A DNA stretch of 64,000 bases from Lachnospiraceae bacterium (GCA_016283575.1 JAEEND010000013.1:39854-103853), one strand, 5' to 3'. Shown: positions 46,975 through 57,443, counted from the stretch's first letter. Numbers and translations are program-made. The notes: generated from the sequence alone by a model not told the origin.

Positions 46975-49034
46975 TATATTTCACCTTCCTGAATCATATT
47001 ATCCAATGTATCTTTTAGTAACTGTATTCCGCCATCAATAGTGGTATCCGATAACTGGGCACCTGCCACGCTCATGTGGCCACCGCCACCCATTTTCTCC
47101 ATGATGATCTGAACATTAACTTCGTCGATGGAGCGGGCACTGATAAATACCTGGTTCTGATAATAAGTAAATACGAAGCTTGCTCTGATACCCTTTATGT
47201 TAAGAAGCTCGTTGGCTGCCTGAGCTCCCACAACAGTAGGGCTTTCGCACTCTTCAGCTTCGCATATTGCAATTGCATAGAAGTTTTTGTAGATCTCTGC
47301 CTGGCTTACTGCATCGGCCTTCGCCTTATAGTCGCCTACGTTTTCTCTGAAGAGCTTGCGCACGCGGGTAACGTCAGCGCCGTTACGCTTTAAGAATGCT
47401 GCTGCCTCAAAGGTTCTTACACCTGTCTTCTGGGTGAAGTTGTTGGTGTCGATCATGATACCTGAATAAATGGCATCTGCTTCATCATTTTTAATCTTGA
47501 GATTGTCGGTCGTGTACTGCAGGATTTCAGAAACCATTTCACAAGTGGATGATGCATAAGGTTCAACATAGGAAAGTGTTGCATTTTCCACTGCTTCGTT
47601 ACTCTGTCTGTGGTGATCGAGTACCACAACCGATTTACATTTTCCAATCAGATCGGGGCACTCTGTTATGCTGGGTTTATTTACGTCCACAATAACGAGC
47701 ACCGCATTGTTTCCGGCTATTTCCATGGCCGTTCTTCCATTTACGATAAAGTCATTGTCGTAATCCGGGTTACCTGCAAACATTTCCACAAAGGGCTTCA
47801 TGGAAGGTGTGATGGTATCAAGAACAATGTGTGCCTTTCTTTCAAGGGCACGGGCAATGGCATATACACCAATGGAAGCACCGAAGCTGTCTACGTCGCC
47901 GTTTCTGTGACCCATGATGAATACCTGATCCTTACCGGATACGATTTCCATAAGGGCATGAGCTTTAACTCTTGCCTTAACACGCGTATTCTTTTCAACC
48001 TGTTGGCTCTTTCCACCGTAATATGTAAGCTGATCGGGAGTCTTAACAACCGCCTGATCGCCGCCACGTCCGAGAGCCATATCGATGGCCGCACGGGCAA
48101 ACTCGTAATTCTGTCCGTAGCTTAAGCCGTCAAGGCCGACACCGATACTGAGGGTAACAGCCATTTCGTTACCGATATTAACGGTTTTTACATCGTCCAG
48201 GATATCGAATTTACTATCACGTAACTGTTTAAGACTCTTCTTTCGGAGGATTACCATGTATTTATCTTTTTCAAGCTTCTTGGTGATACCATCCATGGAA
48301 GACATGTATTTGTTGATCTTTCTCTCGATAAGAGCTGTAAGAAGGCTTCGTCGTACTTCTTCAACGCTTTCAAGAGCTTCGTCATAGTTATCAATATCAA
48401 TCAAAGCAACCGCAAGGCTTTGGTCGTCAACCTCTCTTAATGCAATCTTAAGAGCGGTATTATCATAAAGACAAATGGTCGTTAAATGTCCCTGATAATC
48501 GGGTGTAGTCTCTAAAAGCGCATTCTGGGTGACCATATCATTAAGAGGGATACGTCTCATCCTGCAGAGATAATCCCCGTCCTTATATTCGATTTCCACT
48601 TCGGATTCACCGAAATCTTCATCTTTACCCGGGAGTTTATCAAGAGTTATTTCATTGAAAATAGAATGTATGGTCTTTCCCGCGCCGGATTTAGTTTCCG
48701 TAAGGCGTTCAAAAGAAAGGTTGGCCCATACCACTTTTCCGTCTTCATCAAGAACCGCATAGGGAAGATCGAAATTCTTAAGAAGCTGCTTCTGAACCTG
48801 CCCGTACTGAGTAGCAAAACTGATCATCTCATACATGAATACGGAAGACATTCTTGCGTAGCAAAGCATGAGAAGGCAAAAATACAAGAGCAAGAATCCC
48901 GTAAGGATCGCTCCTGCCATAATACTCTGAGTGTATGTGTAAAGGGTGATCACTATAAGTACCAAACCCAAAAACAACAACGCACTTAAAAAGAATCTTA
49001 ATCGTCCACTGACTCTGATATTTTTCTTGTTCAT
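46974..49034 (-). CDS. gdpP: Cyclic-di-AMP phosphodiesterase GdpP
   Basis: 686 residues from the ATG at 49032-49034 (AAAGAGG site); a GTG nine codons earlier is less likely. Two N-terminal membrane helices, a PAS-like domain (about 80-165), a degenerate GGDEF domain (about 200-310), then DHH/DHHA1: [26 protein letters not shown] and [12 protein letters not shown]. It degrades c-di-AMP to pApA, affecting wall homeostasis and K+ balance. First gene of the gdpP-rplI-dnaB unit. Confidence 0.94.
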   Translation of the reverse strand: MNKKNIRVSGRLRFFLSALLFLGLVLIVITLYTYTQSIMAGAILTGFLLLYFCLLMLCYARMSSVFMYEMISFATQYGQVQKQLLKNFDLPYAVLDEDGKVVWANLSFERLTETKSGAGKTIHSIFNEITLDKLPGKDEDFGESEVEIEYKDGDYLCRMRRIPLNDMVTQNALLETTPDYQGHLTTICLYDNTALKIALREVDDQSLAVALIDIDNYDEALESVEEVRRSLLTALIERKINKYMSSMDGITKKLEKDKYMVILRKKSLKQLRDSKFDILDDVKTVNIGNEMAVTLSIGVGLDGLSYGQNYEFARAAIDMALGRGGDQAVVKTPDQLTYYGGKSQQVEKNTRVKARVKAHALMEIVSGKDQVFIMGHRNGDVDSFGASIGVYAIARALERKAHIVLDTITPSMKPFVEMFAGNPDYDNDFIVNGRTAMEIAGNNAVLVIVDVNKPSITECPDLIGKCKSVVVLDHHRQSNEAVENATLSYVEPYASSTCEMVSEILQYTTDNLKIKNDEADAIYSGIMIDTNNFTQKTGVRTFEAAAFLKRNGADVTRVRKLFRENVGDYKAKADAVSQAEIYKNFYAIAICEAEECESPTVVGAQAANELLNIKGIRASFVFTYYQNQVFISARSIDEVNVQIIMEKMGGGGHMSVAGAQLSDTTIDGGIQLLKDTLDNMIQEGEI

Positions 49035-49151
49035 ACAGTTCCTCTTTGTGCAGTTCCCCACAAGAAATTTCTACGCGGCTTTTCTTTTATATAAAGAAAT
49101 CACGCCGACTCAAATTCATATTCTTCCTACAATTATATCATATTCTTTTCT

Positions 49152-49844
49152 TTATAAACACCCTGAGAAAACCTCAACATATTTAGAATATGAGCCCCTT
49201 TTCAGTTGAGAGATCTCAGCTATTGACTTCTTAACATATTCCGGCAAAGAGCCTTCGTATTTCACTTCCAGCACCATCATCCCATCTGGTATTACTCTTT
49301 TTAAATACGGCTCTTCCAAAAGAAAGGTACTTATGTCGGAAGAACCTGCGATGTTCATATCAAAAGTGATACGCACATTATTTTCTTTATATACAAAAGG
49401 AATTCTACGGTAATCAACTATTACCCGTGGCTTTAGATCAATTTCTTTTGCTTCATGCAAAAACTCCAGAAATACAGGATCCAAATTACTTTCGTCTATG
49501 GGATTTCCGTATATCAGGGCCTCACACTGCTTTCTCGTAATCTTGCAGAAGGTCTTGTGCTTAAGCTTGTCAACGGACTCTTTCTTTTCAAGAAGTATTT
49601 TTCTGACATTGCCGTCATAGATCCTGATGCGCCATTTGTGCCGCACCGGAACCTTATCGATCTTTTCATGGTAGAATCTGTTATCAGGCGTGTCAAAATA
49701 AAGGCTTCGTATATCATAAAAGCCTTCTTTTCCCACATGAGTATCCAACTTAAATGAACGGTTTGCGGCCTCGATAAGGCCTCTCGCCACATCTTCACGG
49801 ATTAGATATTTATCTTCACATCTGTAAGCAGTTTCTTTTCCCAT
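49152..49844 (-). CDS. VTC-domain protein (polyphosphate polymerase-like)
   Basis: 230 residues of a VTC-type triphosphate-tunnel domain: it begins YRCEDKYLIRED, with VRHKWRIRIYD, KILLEKKES, VIVDYRRIPF, VRITFDMNI and VLEVKYEG giving the alternating Lys/Arg/Glu strands that line the tunnel. In yeast VTC4 this domain makes polyphosphate. Bacterial copies are usually beside CotH or DUF4956 genes, neither of which is here. No membrane helix is visible. A polyphosphate role is inference. Confidence 0.82.
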   Translation of the reverse strand: MGKETAYRCEDKYLIREDVARGLIEAANRSFKLDTHVGKEGFYDIRSLYFDTPDNRFYHEKIDKVPVRHKWRIRIYDGNVRKILLEKKESVDKLKHKTFCKITRKQCEALIYGNPIDESNLDPVFLEFLHEAKEIDLKPRVIVDYRRIPFVYKENNVRITFDMNIAGSSDISTFLLEEPYLKRVIPDGMMVLEVKYEGSLPEYVKKSIAEISQLKRGSYSKYVEVFSGCL

Positions 49845-50012
49845 AGGATAGTCCTCTTTTAGATTTGATTATACCATAAACTTAATGATAAAGTTTCGTC
49901 ACGACAGTGAATCCTGACTGTTTTCATTAATAAACCGTTATATCAATGATAGTAGTATCTTCTTTATAAGGGACGGATTTAATCATCCATCTAGCTAAAA
50001 AGGAGACTATAT

Positions 50013-51779
50013 ATGAAAAAATTACCCTTAAGAACTCAAATGCTTTGCGCAGTTTTACCCATGGTTTTTTCCATGATATTCCTGGTATATTTAATGCGCA
50101 CATTCGTAACACAGACCGCCGACGGCCTTATTACAACACTCTATGATGACGTTTATTATGCAAATACCAATCTGATCAATGGTGAGCGTGACTTCTATCA
50201 GTCTAACGCAGCTGACCTTAAGATGCATGCCGACAGATCTGTCATCGCAGATCAGATGGGCGCTTACGAAGCCAACTACAAGCAGGCCTATGATAACCCC
50301 ATGAAGGCTGTCGAAGTAATGAAGAAATATCCTGAAGTATATAACGGATATACAGTGCAGTTCCTGGCTCAGCAGATCGGGCTTGATCCTGCCGATGACG
50401 GCGACGGATATTTACAGGATACCAGAACATTTGCAGAGCTTGAAGCTGCTTACTATAGTGAACTTGACGCCTGGTACAATTCCTACAATCCCGAAACTCA
50501 ATCAGGTGACTGGGCAGCAAGAAATCAGCACTTTGCCACCGCAGGTGAAAACCTTAACTTCATGAAGGACTTCATCGATATGTATGGCCAGTACAAACTC
50601 AGTACTATTGAAAAGGCCATTGACTCATCTCTTCTTATTACATTGATCATTACGATCGTTGTTCTTGTAGCAGTTATAATCTTTGGTACTCTTGTTATTG
50701 AGGGTATCATGCGAGGTGTAAGGACCACGAAGAAGAATATCGATGAGCTTGCCGGGAAGAACCTGACATACGAACCCCAGAAGCTCGACGGTACCAATGA
50801 AATGGCACAGATGACGAAAGCGTCATATGACCTTTCAGTTACCTTAAAAGATATTCTTGAATCCATAAACAGCGCATCCATCAGAATTAACGATGTGTCC
50901 AATAAATTAAATGAATCATCCCATGACGTGGCAAAGACCAGTGATGAGATCTCAACCGCCATCAATGAGATATCCGAAAAGATGTCTTCACAGGCGAGTG
51001 AGACCGGTGAAGCTTCCGAGCAGACCAAGATCCTGGGCGATATCGTTATCGCCAGCAATGAAGCTGCTGAAACACTTGCCAACGTAAGCCGTGACATCGG
51101 CAAAGCTACCAATGACGGTATGGAAGTGGTAACACAGCTCCAGCGCGATACAGAAACCAACAACCAGGCATTCCAGCGTATCTTTGATGCCATCGATGCA
51201 ATGACGGAGAGTGCTTCAAAAATCGGTGAAACATCACAGCTTATTTCCGATATTGCAAGCCAGACAAACCTTCTTTCTCTTAACGCTTCCATCGAAGCAG
51301 CAAGAGCAGGCGAAATGGGTAAAGGATTTGCGGTTGTTGCTGATGAGATCAGAACTCTTGCATCTCAGTCAGCAGATGCGGTTAACACAATCGACAGCAT
51401 GCTCGCAGAGCTTCGTTCCTGCGTAGATCAGGCATCAGAGCAGCGTGTACAGGTGCAGGAAGCTGTTAAGACACAGGCTGAATCAGTACAGGCAACCGGC
51501 GAAAAGTACAAGCTCATCGTTGAAAAGGTTGATGAGATCAACAAGGAAGTATCTTCCCTTGATGAATTAAGTAACAACATGGATAAGAGCTGTAAGGTGG
51601 TTGTGGAGGCAGTTAATAACCTCTCCTCATCCGCTACGGATTGCGCAGCAAGTTCAGAAGAAACATCCGCTTCTGCTTCCGCAGTTAAACAGTCCATGAC
51701 CGACATGACCAACATCAGTGATGATGTTCGAGCATTATCAGAAGAATTACGTGATCTTCTTAAGGGATTTAATATGTAG
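50013..51779 (+). CDS. Methyl-accepting chemotaxis protein
   Basis: 588 residues. TM1 (about 10-30), an extracellular helical sensor (about 31-205, Tyr/Asn-rich), TM2 (about 207-232), HAMP, then a long signalling coiled coil. The conserved hairpin tip is near residues 400-440 ([32 protein letters not shown], interrupted here only by listing). It relays ligand binding to CheA/CheW. An AAGGAG site precedes the ATG. No other chemotaxis or flagellar genes are in the window. Confidence 0.95.
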   Translation: MKKLPLRTQMLCAVLPMVFSMIFLVYLMRTFVTQTADGLITTLYDDVYYANTNLINGERDFYQSNAADLKMHADRSVIADQMGAYEANYKQAYDNPMKAVEVMKKYPEVYNGYTVQFLAQQIGLDPADDGDGYLQDTRTFAELEAAYYSELDAWYNSYNPETQSGDWAARNQHFATAGENLNFMKDFIDMYGQYKLSTIEKAIDSSLLITLIITIVVLVAVIIFGTLVIEGIMRGVRTTKKNIDELAGKNLTYEPQKLDGTNEMAQMTKASYDLSVTLKDILESINSASIRINDVSNKLNESSHDVAKTSDEISTAINEISEKMSSQASETGEASEQTKILGDIVIASNEAAETLANVSRDIGKATNDGMEVVTQLQRDTETNNQAFQRIFDAIDAMTESASKIGETSQLISDIASQTNLLSLNASIEAARAGEMGKGFAVVADEIRTLASQSADAVNTIDSMLAELRSCVDQASEQRVQVQEAVKTQAESVQATGEKYKLIVEKVDEINKEVSSLDELSNNMDKSCKVVVEAVNNLSSSATDCAASSEETSASASAVKQSMTDMTNISDDVRALSEELRDLLKGFNM

Positions 51780-51785
51780 TATAAA

Positions 51786-51816
51786 GCGAGGCGGCTTCGG
51801 TCGTCTCGTTTTCATT
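51786..51816 (+). terminator. Terminator after the chemotaxis receptor
   Basis: 10-bp stem with wobble pairs around a TTCG loop (51786-51795, 51800-51809) followed by TTTTCATTT. Confidence 0.75.
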
Positions 51817-51824
51817 TAACTAAT

Positions 51825-51859
51825 ATAAAAGTGACCCCGGAACCAATCCGAGGTCACTT
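51825..51859 (-). terminator. Terminator after the GH16 gene
   Basis: 12-bp stem (51829-51840 with 51848-51859, one G-U pair on the minus strand) followed by a short T tract. Confidence 0.8.
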
Positions 51860-51887
51860 CTTTTACTTATTCATTCTTTTTCTTAAA

Positions 51888-53477
51888 CTAGTTAACTATC
51901 TCAAATTTCCACTGCTGATTGAGACCTGCAACATAGTCCCACTGATGTACGTTAGCTCCGCTGGCAAATGAAACATCCTGGACATCAAGAGCTTTATTAC
52001 TGTGCTTGTTGATCAAGAATGTGTAGCCACCGTCTATGAAGGTGATATACCATCTCTGATTGTTGGTATTGTTATTGTCCCACATAATGGCATTTCCGCC
52101 GTTTTCAGTGGACCAGCCGCCCATATCAAGGGCTTTGTTGTTTAATGCGCTGGTGAGCACGAATGTGGAATCATCGGCATTAAATGTTACATACCAGGTC
52201 TGTGCAAGGGTTCCGTTAGGAGTCCACTGCTGTACGTTAGCGCCGTTAGCTGCGTTACCGTCCTGAATATCAAGGGCAAGACCGCTGTTACGGTTGATAA
52301 CTCTGTACTTTGCACGCTCAACCTTAATGGAAGAAGTCTTATCGTTAAAGTCGTTACCGATCCAGGAAGTATCTCCCGTGATCACTCTTGTAGCTCCGCT
52401 GAAGTTATCATCGGCATACAATGTTACTTTATATCCGAAAGGAACCTTGATGGATGAAAGATCATCATTTCTAAAGCCCTTTGCCTGAAGAGATGCAAGA
52501 TTATAATTACCTAATCCGAGTGATGCGGATCTTCCGCCATAGTTAATATCCTGATAGATATATACATCACCGGAAGCTGTGTTGCCGCCACCGTTATTTC
52601 CACCGCCGTTATTGCCACCGCCGGTGTTGCCGTCTACGGGATTAGGTGATGTGGAAGTGTATCTGGGTGTATCCTGATATACTCTTATGTAGTCAACCTT
52701 CATCTCCTGAGGGAATCTTCCGTTGTCCACATTGAATCCCGGCCAGTTACCGCCTACCGCAACATTAAGAAGCAGGAACTGATCTCTGTGGAGTTCTTCG
52801 GTATTTCCGGCATTTCCGCCGATGTAGATTTCATGATACTTGGTTCCGTCAACATACATACGGATATACTGGTCATCCCAGTCACATGTGTAATTATGGA
52901 ACTGTGTGATATCAAAGTTTCCTGAACTGTTGCCATACTCGGCATGTCCGTTGGAATCCCAGTGACAGGTACCATATACCTTATTTTCTGCATTAATGGC
53001 TTCGATAATATCGATTTCGCCGCATGCAGGCCAGCTTACCTGAGCGATATTCTGTCCCAGCATCCAGAAAGCAGGCCATATACCCGAACCTGAAGGCAGT
53101 GCGATACGGGACTCGATATGTCCGTAGGTAAAATAAAATTTGTCCTGGGTTTTCAGTCTTGCAGAGGTGTAATTGTAACCGTTATAACTTTCTCTGCGAG
53201 CTGTGATGTGAAGTGATCCGTCACGTACTGACACGTTTTCACTGCGGTTTGTGTAATACTCAAGCTCGTTATTTCCCCAGCCGCCTGAGCCGTTACCGAT
53301 TTCACATGTCCACTTTGAAGAATCAAGAGAACTGCCATTAAATTCATCACTCCAGACAAGAGTGGAATTGGAAGTTGCGGCTTCTGCCGTAAGTCCCGGC
53401 GCTAAAGGCGAAAGTGTTAATGGCGCACACAATGCCAGTGCAGCTACTGCTGCGGTTGCTTTCTTCAAAAAGCTCAT
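51888..53477 (-). CDS. Secreted GH16 beta-glucanase with beta/gamma-crystallin and ricin-type lectin domains
   Basis: 529 residues from the ATG at 53475-53477 (GGAGGGT site). Signal peptide (about 1-34); GH16 domain (about 38-270) with catalytic Glu154, Asp156, Glu159 in GEIDIIE; a Gly/Asn-rich linker (about 280-303); a beta/gamma-crystallin-like domain (about 305-388, VYIYQDINYGG and VTLYADDNFSG); and a ricin B-type domain (about 390-529) with three QxW repeats (LAQTWYV, NNQRWYI, LNQQWKF). Predicted to cut beta-1,3 or mixed-linkage glucans outside the cell. The crystallin-like module may bind Ca2+ or glycan. Confidence 0.92.
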   Translation of the reverse strand: MSFLKKATAAVAALALCAPLTLSPLAPGLTAEAATSNSTLVWSDEFNGSSLDSSKWTCEIGNGSGGWGNNELEYYTNRSENVSVRDGSLHITARRESYNGYNYTSARLKTQDKFYFTYGHIESRIALPSGSGIWPAFWMLGQNIAQVSWPACGEIDIIEAINAENKVYGTCHWDSNGHAEYGNSSGNFDITQFHNYTCDWDDQYIRMYVDGTKYHEIYIGGNAGNTEELHRDQFLLLNVAVGGNWPGFNVDNGRFPQEMKVDYIRVYQDTPRYTSTSPNPVDGNTGGGNNGGGNNGGGNTASGDVYIYQDINYGGRSASLGLGNYNLASLQAKGFRNDDLSSIKVPFGYKVTLYADDNFSGATRVITGDTSWIGNDFNDKTSSIKVERAKYRVINRNSGLALDIQDGNAANGANVQQWTPNGTLAQTWYVTFNADDSTFVLTSALNNKALDMGGWSTENGGNAIMWDNNNTNNQRWYITFIDGGYTFLINKHSNKALDVQDVSFASGANVHQWDYVAGLNQQWKFEIVN

Positions 53478-53554
53478 ATTTGTACCCTCCGTTACAGTAA
53501 AATCTGAGGCACCATTGCCTCTATGCTCCAAGAAGGTATCCCCGATACTTTTTC

Positions 53555-53583
53555 ATTTTATAAGTTGATTTTTCGGGTTTCAA
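53555..53583 (-). promoter_or_regulatory. Promoter of the GH16 gene
   Basis: On the minus strand TTGAAA (53578-53583), 17-base spacer, TAAAAT (53555-53560), with a leader of about 70 bases. The rest of the 53478-53783 gap between the divergent genes holds no visible gene. A weak plus-strand TTGCTG-16-AATAAT pair lies close to the HAD gene. Confidence 0.6.
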
Positions 53584-53783
53584 GTGAGCAAATTAAAGTT
53601 TTCGGAAAGTGTACAAAGATTGAATATGCGCGTTGTGAGAATTTACTTTACATAATTTTGTAATAAATTTAACAGACTAACAAAACTAAAAGATAGCACA
53701 ATTACTTAACTCTGTAGTATCATTGTCCTATGAACTTGCTGCGTAGTGCCGATTGAGAATAATGCATTCACATGGGAGGAAAG

Positions 53784-54461
53784 ATGATTAAAGCAGTTGT
53801 ATTTGATATGTTTGAAACACTGGTTACCCTCTTTGAGGGCAGGACTTATTTTCACGAAAATATAGCAGAGGACCTTAAACTTCCGAAGGACAAATTCAAA
53901 GAAGCCTGGCACATGACCGAAAAAGACAGAACAAGAGGCAATCTTACCATTGAGGAAGGCTTAGAGAAAGCACTTATGACTCTTGGTTCTTATGAAAAAG
54001 AAAGTGTCGAGCTGACCGCAGGAAAAAGACGCGAAGCACTTTCTGATTCTTTTAATAATATCCCGGAGAATTCCATAGAGCTCCTTAGAAAGCTTAAAGG
54101 AAAAGGCATATTAACAGGTCTCATCAGTAACTGCTATTCCGATGAGCGCGAGTTTATCAAAAACAGCCCGCTTTACCCTTATTTCGATGTAGCTATGCTT
54201 TCATATGAGCAAGGCATAGGTAAGCCGGAACCTGAAATATTCCGGCGCATGATCAAAGCCTTGGAGGTTCGGCCCGACGAATGCCTCTATGTCGGAGACG
54301 GAGGCTCCGGCGAACTCTTTGCCGCGCGGGATGCAGGCATGAAAACAGTGCAGACCCTGGTATTTCATGACAAAGCCTTCGTGCCACACATTCCATGTGA
54401 AATACTGCCTGAATTTCCCCATGTGCATAAACAGTCAGAGATATTGGATTATTTAGATTAA
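53784..54461 (+). CDS. HAD-superfamily hydrolase
   Basis: 225 residues from the ATG at 53784 (GGGAGG just upstream; the ATG at 53772 overlaps that site). Motif I is VFDMFETLVT, where the second catalytic Asp is Glu (DMFET rather than DxDGT). Motif II GLISNC, motif III lysine in QGIGKPEPEIF, and motif IV VGDGGSGE are present. Similar 2-haloacid-dehalogenase-like enzymes are phosphatases of unknown substrate. It is followed 20 bases later by a second HAD gene. Confidence 0.85.
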   Translation: MIKAVVFDMFETLVTLFEGRTYFHENIAEDLKLPKDKFKEAWHMTEKDRTRGNLTIEEGLEKALMTLGSYEKESVELTAGKRREALSDSFNNIPENSIELLRKLKGKGILTGLISNCYSDEREFIKNSPLYPYFDVAMLSYEQGIGKPEPEIFRRMIKALEVRPDECLYVGDGGSGELFAARDAGMKTVQTLVFHDKAFVPHIPCEILPEFPHVHKQSEILDYLD

Positions 54462-54481
54462 AACATAAAGGTGGAAAATAG

Positions 54482-55126
54482 ATGTATACTAATATAATGT
54501 TTGACTTAGACGGAACTGTAACAGATTCCGGCAGAGCAATTCTTGGCTCAGTAGAATATGCCCTCTCCCGTCTGGGAATAACGAATCAACCCTTAGAGAA
54601 ACTTAAAACCTTTATCGGACCTTCATTATTTGATTCCTTTAAGCGAGAATATAATATGTCCGATGATGACTGTGAAAAAGCCGTAAGCATTTATCGAGAC
54701 ATTTATGAAAAAGAAAAAATGTATGACGTTGACATATACGAGGGGATTCCGGAGCTTCTTAAGGCGCTGAATGAAAAAGGCTTTACAGTAATCCTTGTAA
54801 CAAGCAAACCCTTACATTTTACCGAGAAAATCCTTGATAAAATCGAGCTTTATAAGTATTTCCGCCATTTGGTGGGTCCGGACCTTTCTGACCATAGTTC
54901 CGACAAATGCCGACTTATCGAAAGAGCCATTAATGACTATAGCCTCAATAAACATGAATGCATTATGATCGGCGACACCCACTATGACATAAAAGGCGCA
55001 ACCGACGCAGGCATTGACAGCATCGGCGTCACCTATGGCTACGGAAATCAGGATGCCATGAAAGAAGCAGGGGTGACGTATATGGTTGACTCTGTGAAAG
55101 AGATTGGAAATATTCTAGGTATATAA
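54482..55126 (+). CDS. HAD phosphatase, phosphoglycolate phosphatase-like
   Basis: 214 residues with all HAD motifs: FDLDGTVTDSG (nucleophile and acid/base Asp), ILVTSKPLHF, and MIGDTHYDIKGATDAGID. The helical cap (about 17-80) is of the Gph/PpaX type. The substrate could be phosphoglycolate, pyrophosphate or a nucleotide. An AAAGGTGG site precedes the ATG. Confidence 0.88.
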   Translation: MYTNIMFDLDGTVTDSGRAILGSVEYALSRLGITNQPLEKLKTFIGPSLFDSFKREYNMSDDDCEKAVSIYRDIYEKEKMYDVDIYEGIPELLKALNEKGFTVILVTSKPLHFTEKILDKIELYKYFRHLVGPDLSDHSSDKCRLIERAINDYSLNKHECIMIGDTHYDIKGATDAGIDSIGVTYGYGNQDAMKEAGVTYMVDSVKEIGNILGI

Positions 55127-55132
55127 GCAAAG

Positions 55133-55168
55133 AAGCACTCCCCGTTCTAAACGGAGAGTGCTTTTAAA
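55133..55168 (+). terminator. Terminator after the HAD pair
   Basis: 14-bp stem with small mismatches (55133-55146, 55150-55163) followed by TTTT. Confidence 0.75.
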
Positions 55169-55210
55169 ATCTTAAGACATCTGCAAATATTCATCTCTAT
55201 TTTAATAAGA

Positions 55211-56299
55211 TTATCCATTAAGAATTCTCTCTACATCTTCACGTCTTTCGTAAAGAGTACAGCCACCGGGATGATCTTCTAACAGGAATCCCCCGTCACG
55301 AAGCTCTCTAAACAGCCTTGAATTCATGGCTTCACGAAGGGATGTGTCTCTGACATTGATGTCGGAATAAGGAGAAAATGGGCAGGGTTCTGCTCCACCA
55401 TGGGAGTTTATATGAAAGAAACCGCGACCTGCCGCAACGCAGCCGCCGGAGCTCTTTTCATCGCCGGGAAAAGAAATATAAACCATCTCAGGATGTGTCT
55501 CACGGAGGCGTGCAATTTCTTTTTTCAAATATTCACGCTCTTTATCTCCGGGAGCAAGGTGGGTTGCTTCTTCCGTTACCGGAACAAATTCCACAAATAT
55601 CACTGCCTTACAGCCTCTGTCGGAAAGTTCTTTTAAGAAGGCATCCGATGATACTTCCTTTAGATTTTCTGTTGTAACTGTTACAGATGCGCCAAAAATA
55701 AGTCCTCGCCTGTTAAGTTCGTTCATGCCCTCGATCAGCTTGTCGTAGACACCTTCACCACGTCTGTTATCAGTAATCTCCTTGTCGCCTTCTATACTCA
55801 TGATGGGGATAAGGTTACGGCTCTTATCAAAAAGTTCATAATACTTTTCACCCATATATGTGCCATTTGTAAATACGGGAAAAAGAATATCCGGTCGCTT
55901 GGATGCTTCTTCTATTACATCATAGCGGAGCATTGGCTCACCTCCGGCAAGCAAGATAAAGCTCACACCCAATTCATCGGCTTCATCAAATATCCCGGCC
56001 CATTCCGCCCCGGTAAGCTGTTTTACCGGCTCTGCATCGGTTGTAGCATTGTTGCATCTTGAATAGCAGCCTGCACAATGAAGATTACAGCTGCTTGTTA
56101 TACTGGCAATGAGAAATGGTGGAATATGCTCTCCTGCATCTTCCGCTTTCCTTCTTTTTTGAGAAGCTTTCTTGCTGGCAAGAGCAAACTTCGCCATGTA
56201 AATGCTCTCTTTCGGATTTTTAAGTGTCGCCTTGACTGCGTCGGATACGACCTTCTCCACACCACGAGTCATATATGCCTGAATATCAAAATTTCCCAT
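55211..56299 (-). CDS. Radical SAM protein with SPASM-like C-terminus
   Basis: 362 residues from the ATG at 56297-56299 (GAAAGGAAA site). The [4Fe-4S]-SAM motif is Cys71, Cys75, Cys78 in CNLHCAGCY, and GGEP follows (ILLAGGEPML). C-terminal cysteines in SGGCVAAGRG, EPCPF and GGCTLY suggest an auxiliary cluster as in SPASM/twitch proteins. No peptide substrate gene is visible nearby, so it may modify a protein or small molecule elsewhere. It stands alone. Confidence 0.85.
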   Translation of the reverse strand: MGNFDIQAYMTRGVEKVVSDAVKATLKNPKESIYMAKFALASKKASQKRRKAEDAGEHIPPFLIASITSSCNLHCAGCYSRCNNATTDAEPVKQLTGAEWAGIFDEADELGVSFILLAGGEPMLRYDVIEEASKRPDILFPVFTNGTYMGEKYYELFDKSRNLIPIMSIEGDKEITDNRRGEGVYDKLIEGMNELNRRGLIFGASVTVTTENLKEVSSDAFLKELSDRGCKAVIFVEFVPVTEEATHLAPGDKEREYLKKEIARLRETHPEMVYISFPGDEKSSGGCVAAGRGFFHINSHGGAEPCPFSPYSDINVRDTSLREAMNSRLFRELRDGGFLLEDHPGGCTLYERREDVERILNG

Positions 56300-56345
56300 C
56301 TTTATTTCCTTTCGAAATCTACTATAAAGACTTTCAATTAACTGA

Positions 56346-56379
56346 TACAAAAAACACTCCCCGATTGGGAAGTGTTTTT
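56346..56379 (-). terminator. Terminator after rpsR
   Basis: 12-bp stem (56351-56362, 56367-56378, one G-U pair on the minus strand) with a T-run; the radical SAM gene begins downstream of it. Confidence 0.85.
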
Positions 56380-56391
56380 ATTCACTAAATA

Positions 56392-56664
56392 TTAGTCCTG
56401 TACGTAAGGCATAAGTGCCACGTGACGAGCACGCTTGATAGCTACTGTAAGAGCTCTCTGGTGCTTAGCACATGTACCGGTAATTCTTCTGGGAAGAATC
56501 TTACCACGCTCTGATACGTATCTCTTTAACTTAGCAACGTCCTTGTAATCGATTTCGTTATCTTTACCACAGAATACGCAAACTTTCTTTCTTCTGCGGA
56601 TAGCACCCTTTCTTCTCATAGGTGCATCGGACTTATCGCTTTTTTCAGCTTTATTAAATGCCAT
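56392..56664 (-). CDS. rpsR: 30S ribosomal protein S18
   Basis: 90 residues. The core is [21 protein letters not shown]... [20 protein letters not shown]. Cysteines in KVCVFCGK plus CAKH make it the zinc-binding form. It ends the rpsF-ssb-rpsR operon. Confidence 0.97.
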   Translation of the reverse strand: MAFNKAEKSDKSDAPMRRKGAIRRRKKVCVFCGKDNEIDYKDVAKLKRYVSERGKILPRRITGTCAKHQRALTVAIKRARHVALMPYVQD

Positions 56665-56679
56665 GATATTGCCTCCTAT

Positions 56680-57132
56680 TTATCTAGATGGTTGAGCAAA
56701 AGGCAGATCCTCATCAATTCCCTCGGGAATGTTCATAAATCCATCTTCTGCGGACTGAGGTCTTTCAAATCCGCTGTTCTGGCCCCCACCATTGGAAGAG
56801 TTAGAACCCTTGCTTTCAGCGAATTCCTGATCCTCTGCTACAACGTCGGTGGTGTAAACCTTGTTTCCATCCTTATTGGTATAGCTGCCTGTCTGAATTC
56901 TTCCGGTAACAACTACTTTTGTTCCCTTGTGAAGATACTTTTCAGCAAACTCTCCTGCTTTACCGAATGCTACGATACCGATGAAGTCTGACTGCTGTTC
57001 GCCATCCTGACTTCCACGGCCTCTTCTGTCTACTGCCAACGTATATCTTGCGATTGCCATAGAGTTTTCTCCCTGTGAATATCTAACATCGGGATCTCTT
57101 GTCAATCTACCCATAAGAATAACTTTATTCAT
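56680..57132 (-). CDS. ssb: Single-stranded DNA-binding protein
   Basis: 150 residues from the ATG at 57130-57132 (AGGAG ten bases upstream; a TTG at 57141 is too close to it). The OB fold begins MNKVILMGRLTRDPDVRYSQ and includes KYLHKGTKVVVTGRIQTGSY. A Gly/Ser/Asn-rich linker leads to an acidic tip DEDLPF which, unusually, is not the end: AQPSR follows. The tip normally docks partner proteins through its terminal Phe. Confidence 0.95.
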   Translation of the reverse strand: MNKVILMGRLTRDPDVRYSQGENSMAIARYTLAVDRRGRGSQDGEQQSDFIGIVAFGKAGEFAEKYLHKGTKVVVTGRIQTGSYTNKDGNKVYTTDVVAEDQEFAESKGSNSSNGGGQNSGFERPQSAEDGFMNIPEGIDEDLPFAQPSR

Positions 57133-57152
57133 ACTTCTCAATCTCCTGTCGA

Positions 57153-57443
57153 TTATTTTTCGTCTGTACGTACGATTAAGAATCTGAGAACGTTATCCAT
57201 AATGCGAACTCTGCTCTCGATTTCAGCGGGAGCTGTAGCTTCTGCATCGAACTGAATGAAATAGTAGAATGCTTCTCTCATTTTCTGGATGTCGTAAGCT
57301 AATCTCTTCTTACCGGCATCTTCAATGTTTGTAACAGTTCCACCGAATCTTTCGACGTAAGCCTTGCACTTATCGATAACAGCGGCTCTTTCATCATCTT
57401 CGATTTTCGCACTAACAACAACGGCTAATTCATATTTGTTCAT
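57153..57443 (-). CDS. rpsF: 30S ribosomal protein S6
   Basis: 96 residues, YELAVVVSAKIEDDERAAVI at the start and AGKKRLAYDIQKMREAFYYF in the centre, typical of S6. It binds S18 next to the 16S rRNA platform. An AAAGGAGG site precedes the ATG. First gene of rpsF-ssb-rpsR. The 98 bases upstream hold no further gene. Confidence 0.97.
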   Translation of the reverse strand: MNKYELAVVVSAKIEDDERAAVIDKCKAYVERFGGTVTNIEDAGKKRLAYDIQKMREAFYYFIQFDAEATAPAEIESRVRIMDNVLRFLIVRTDEK

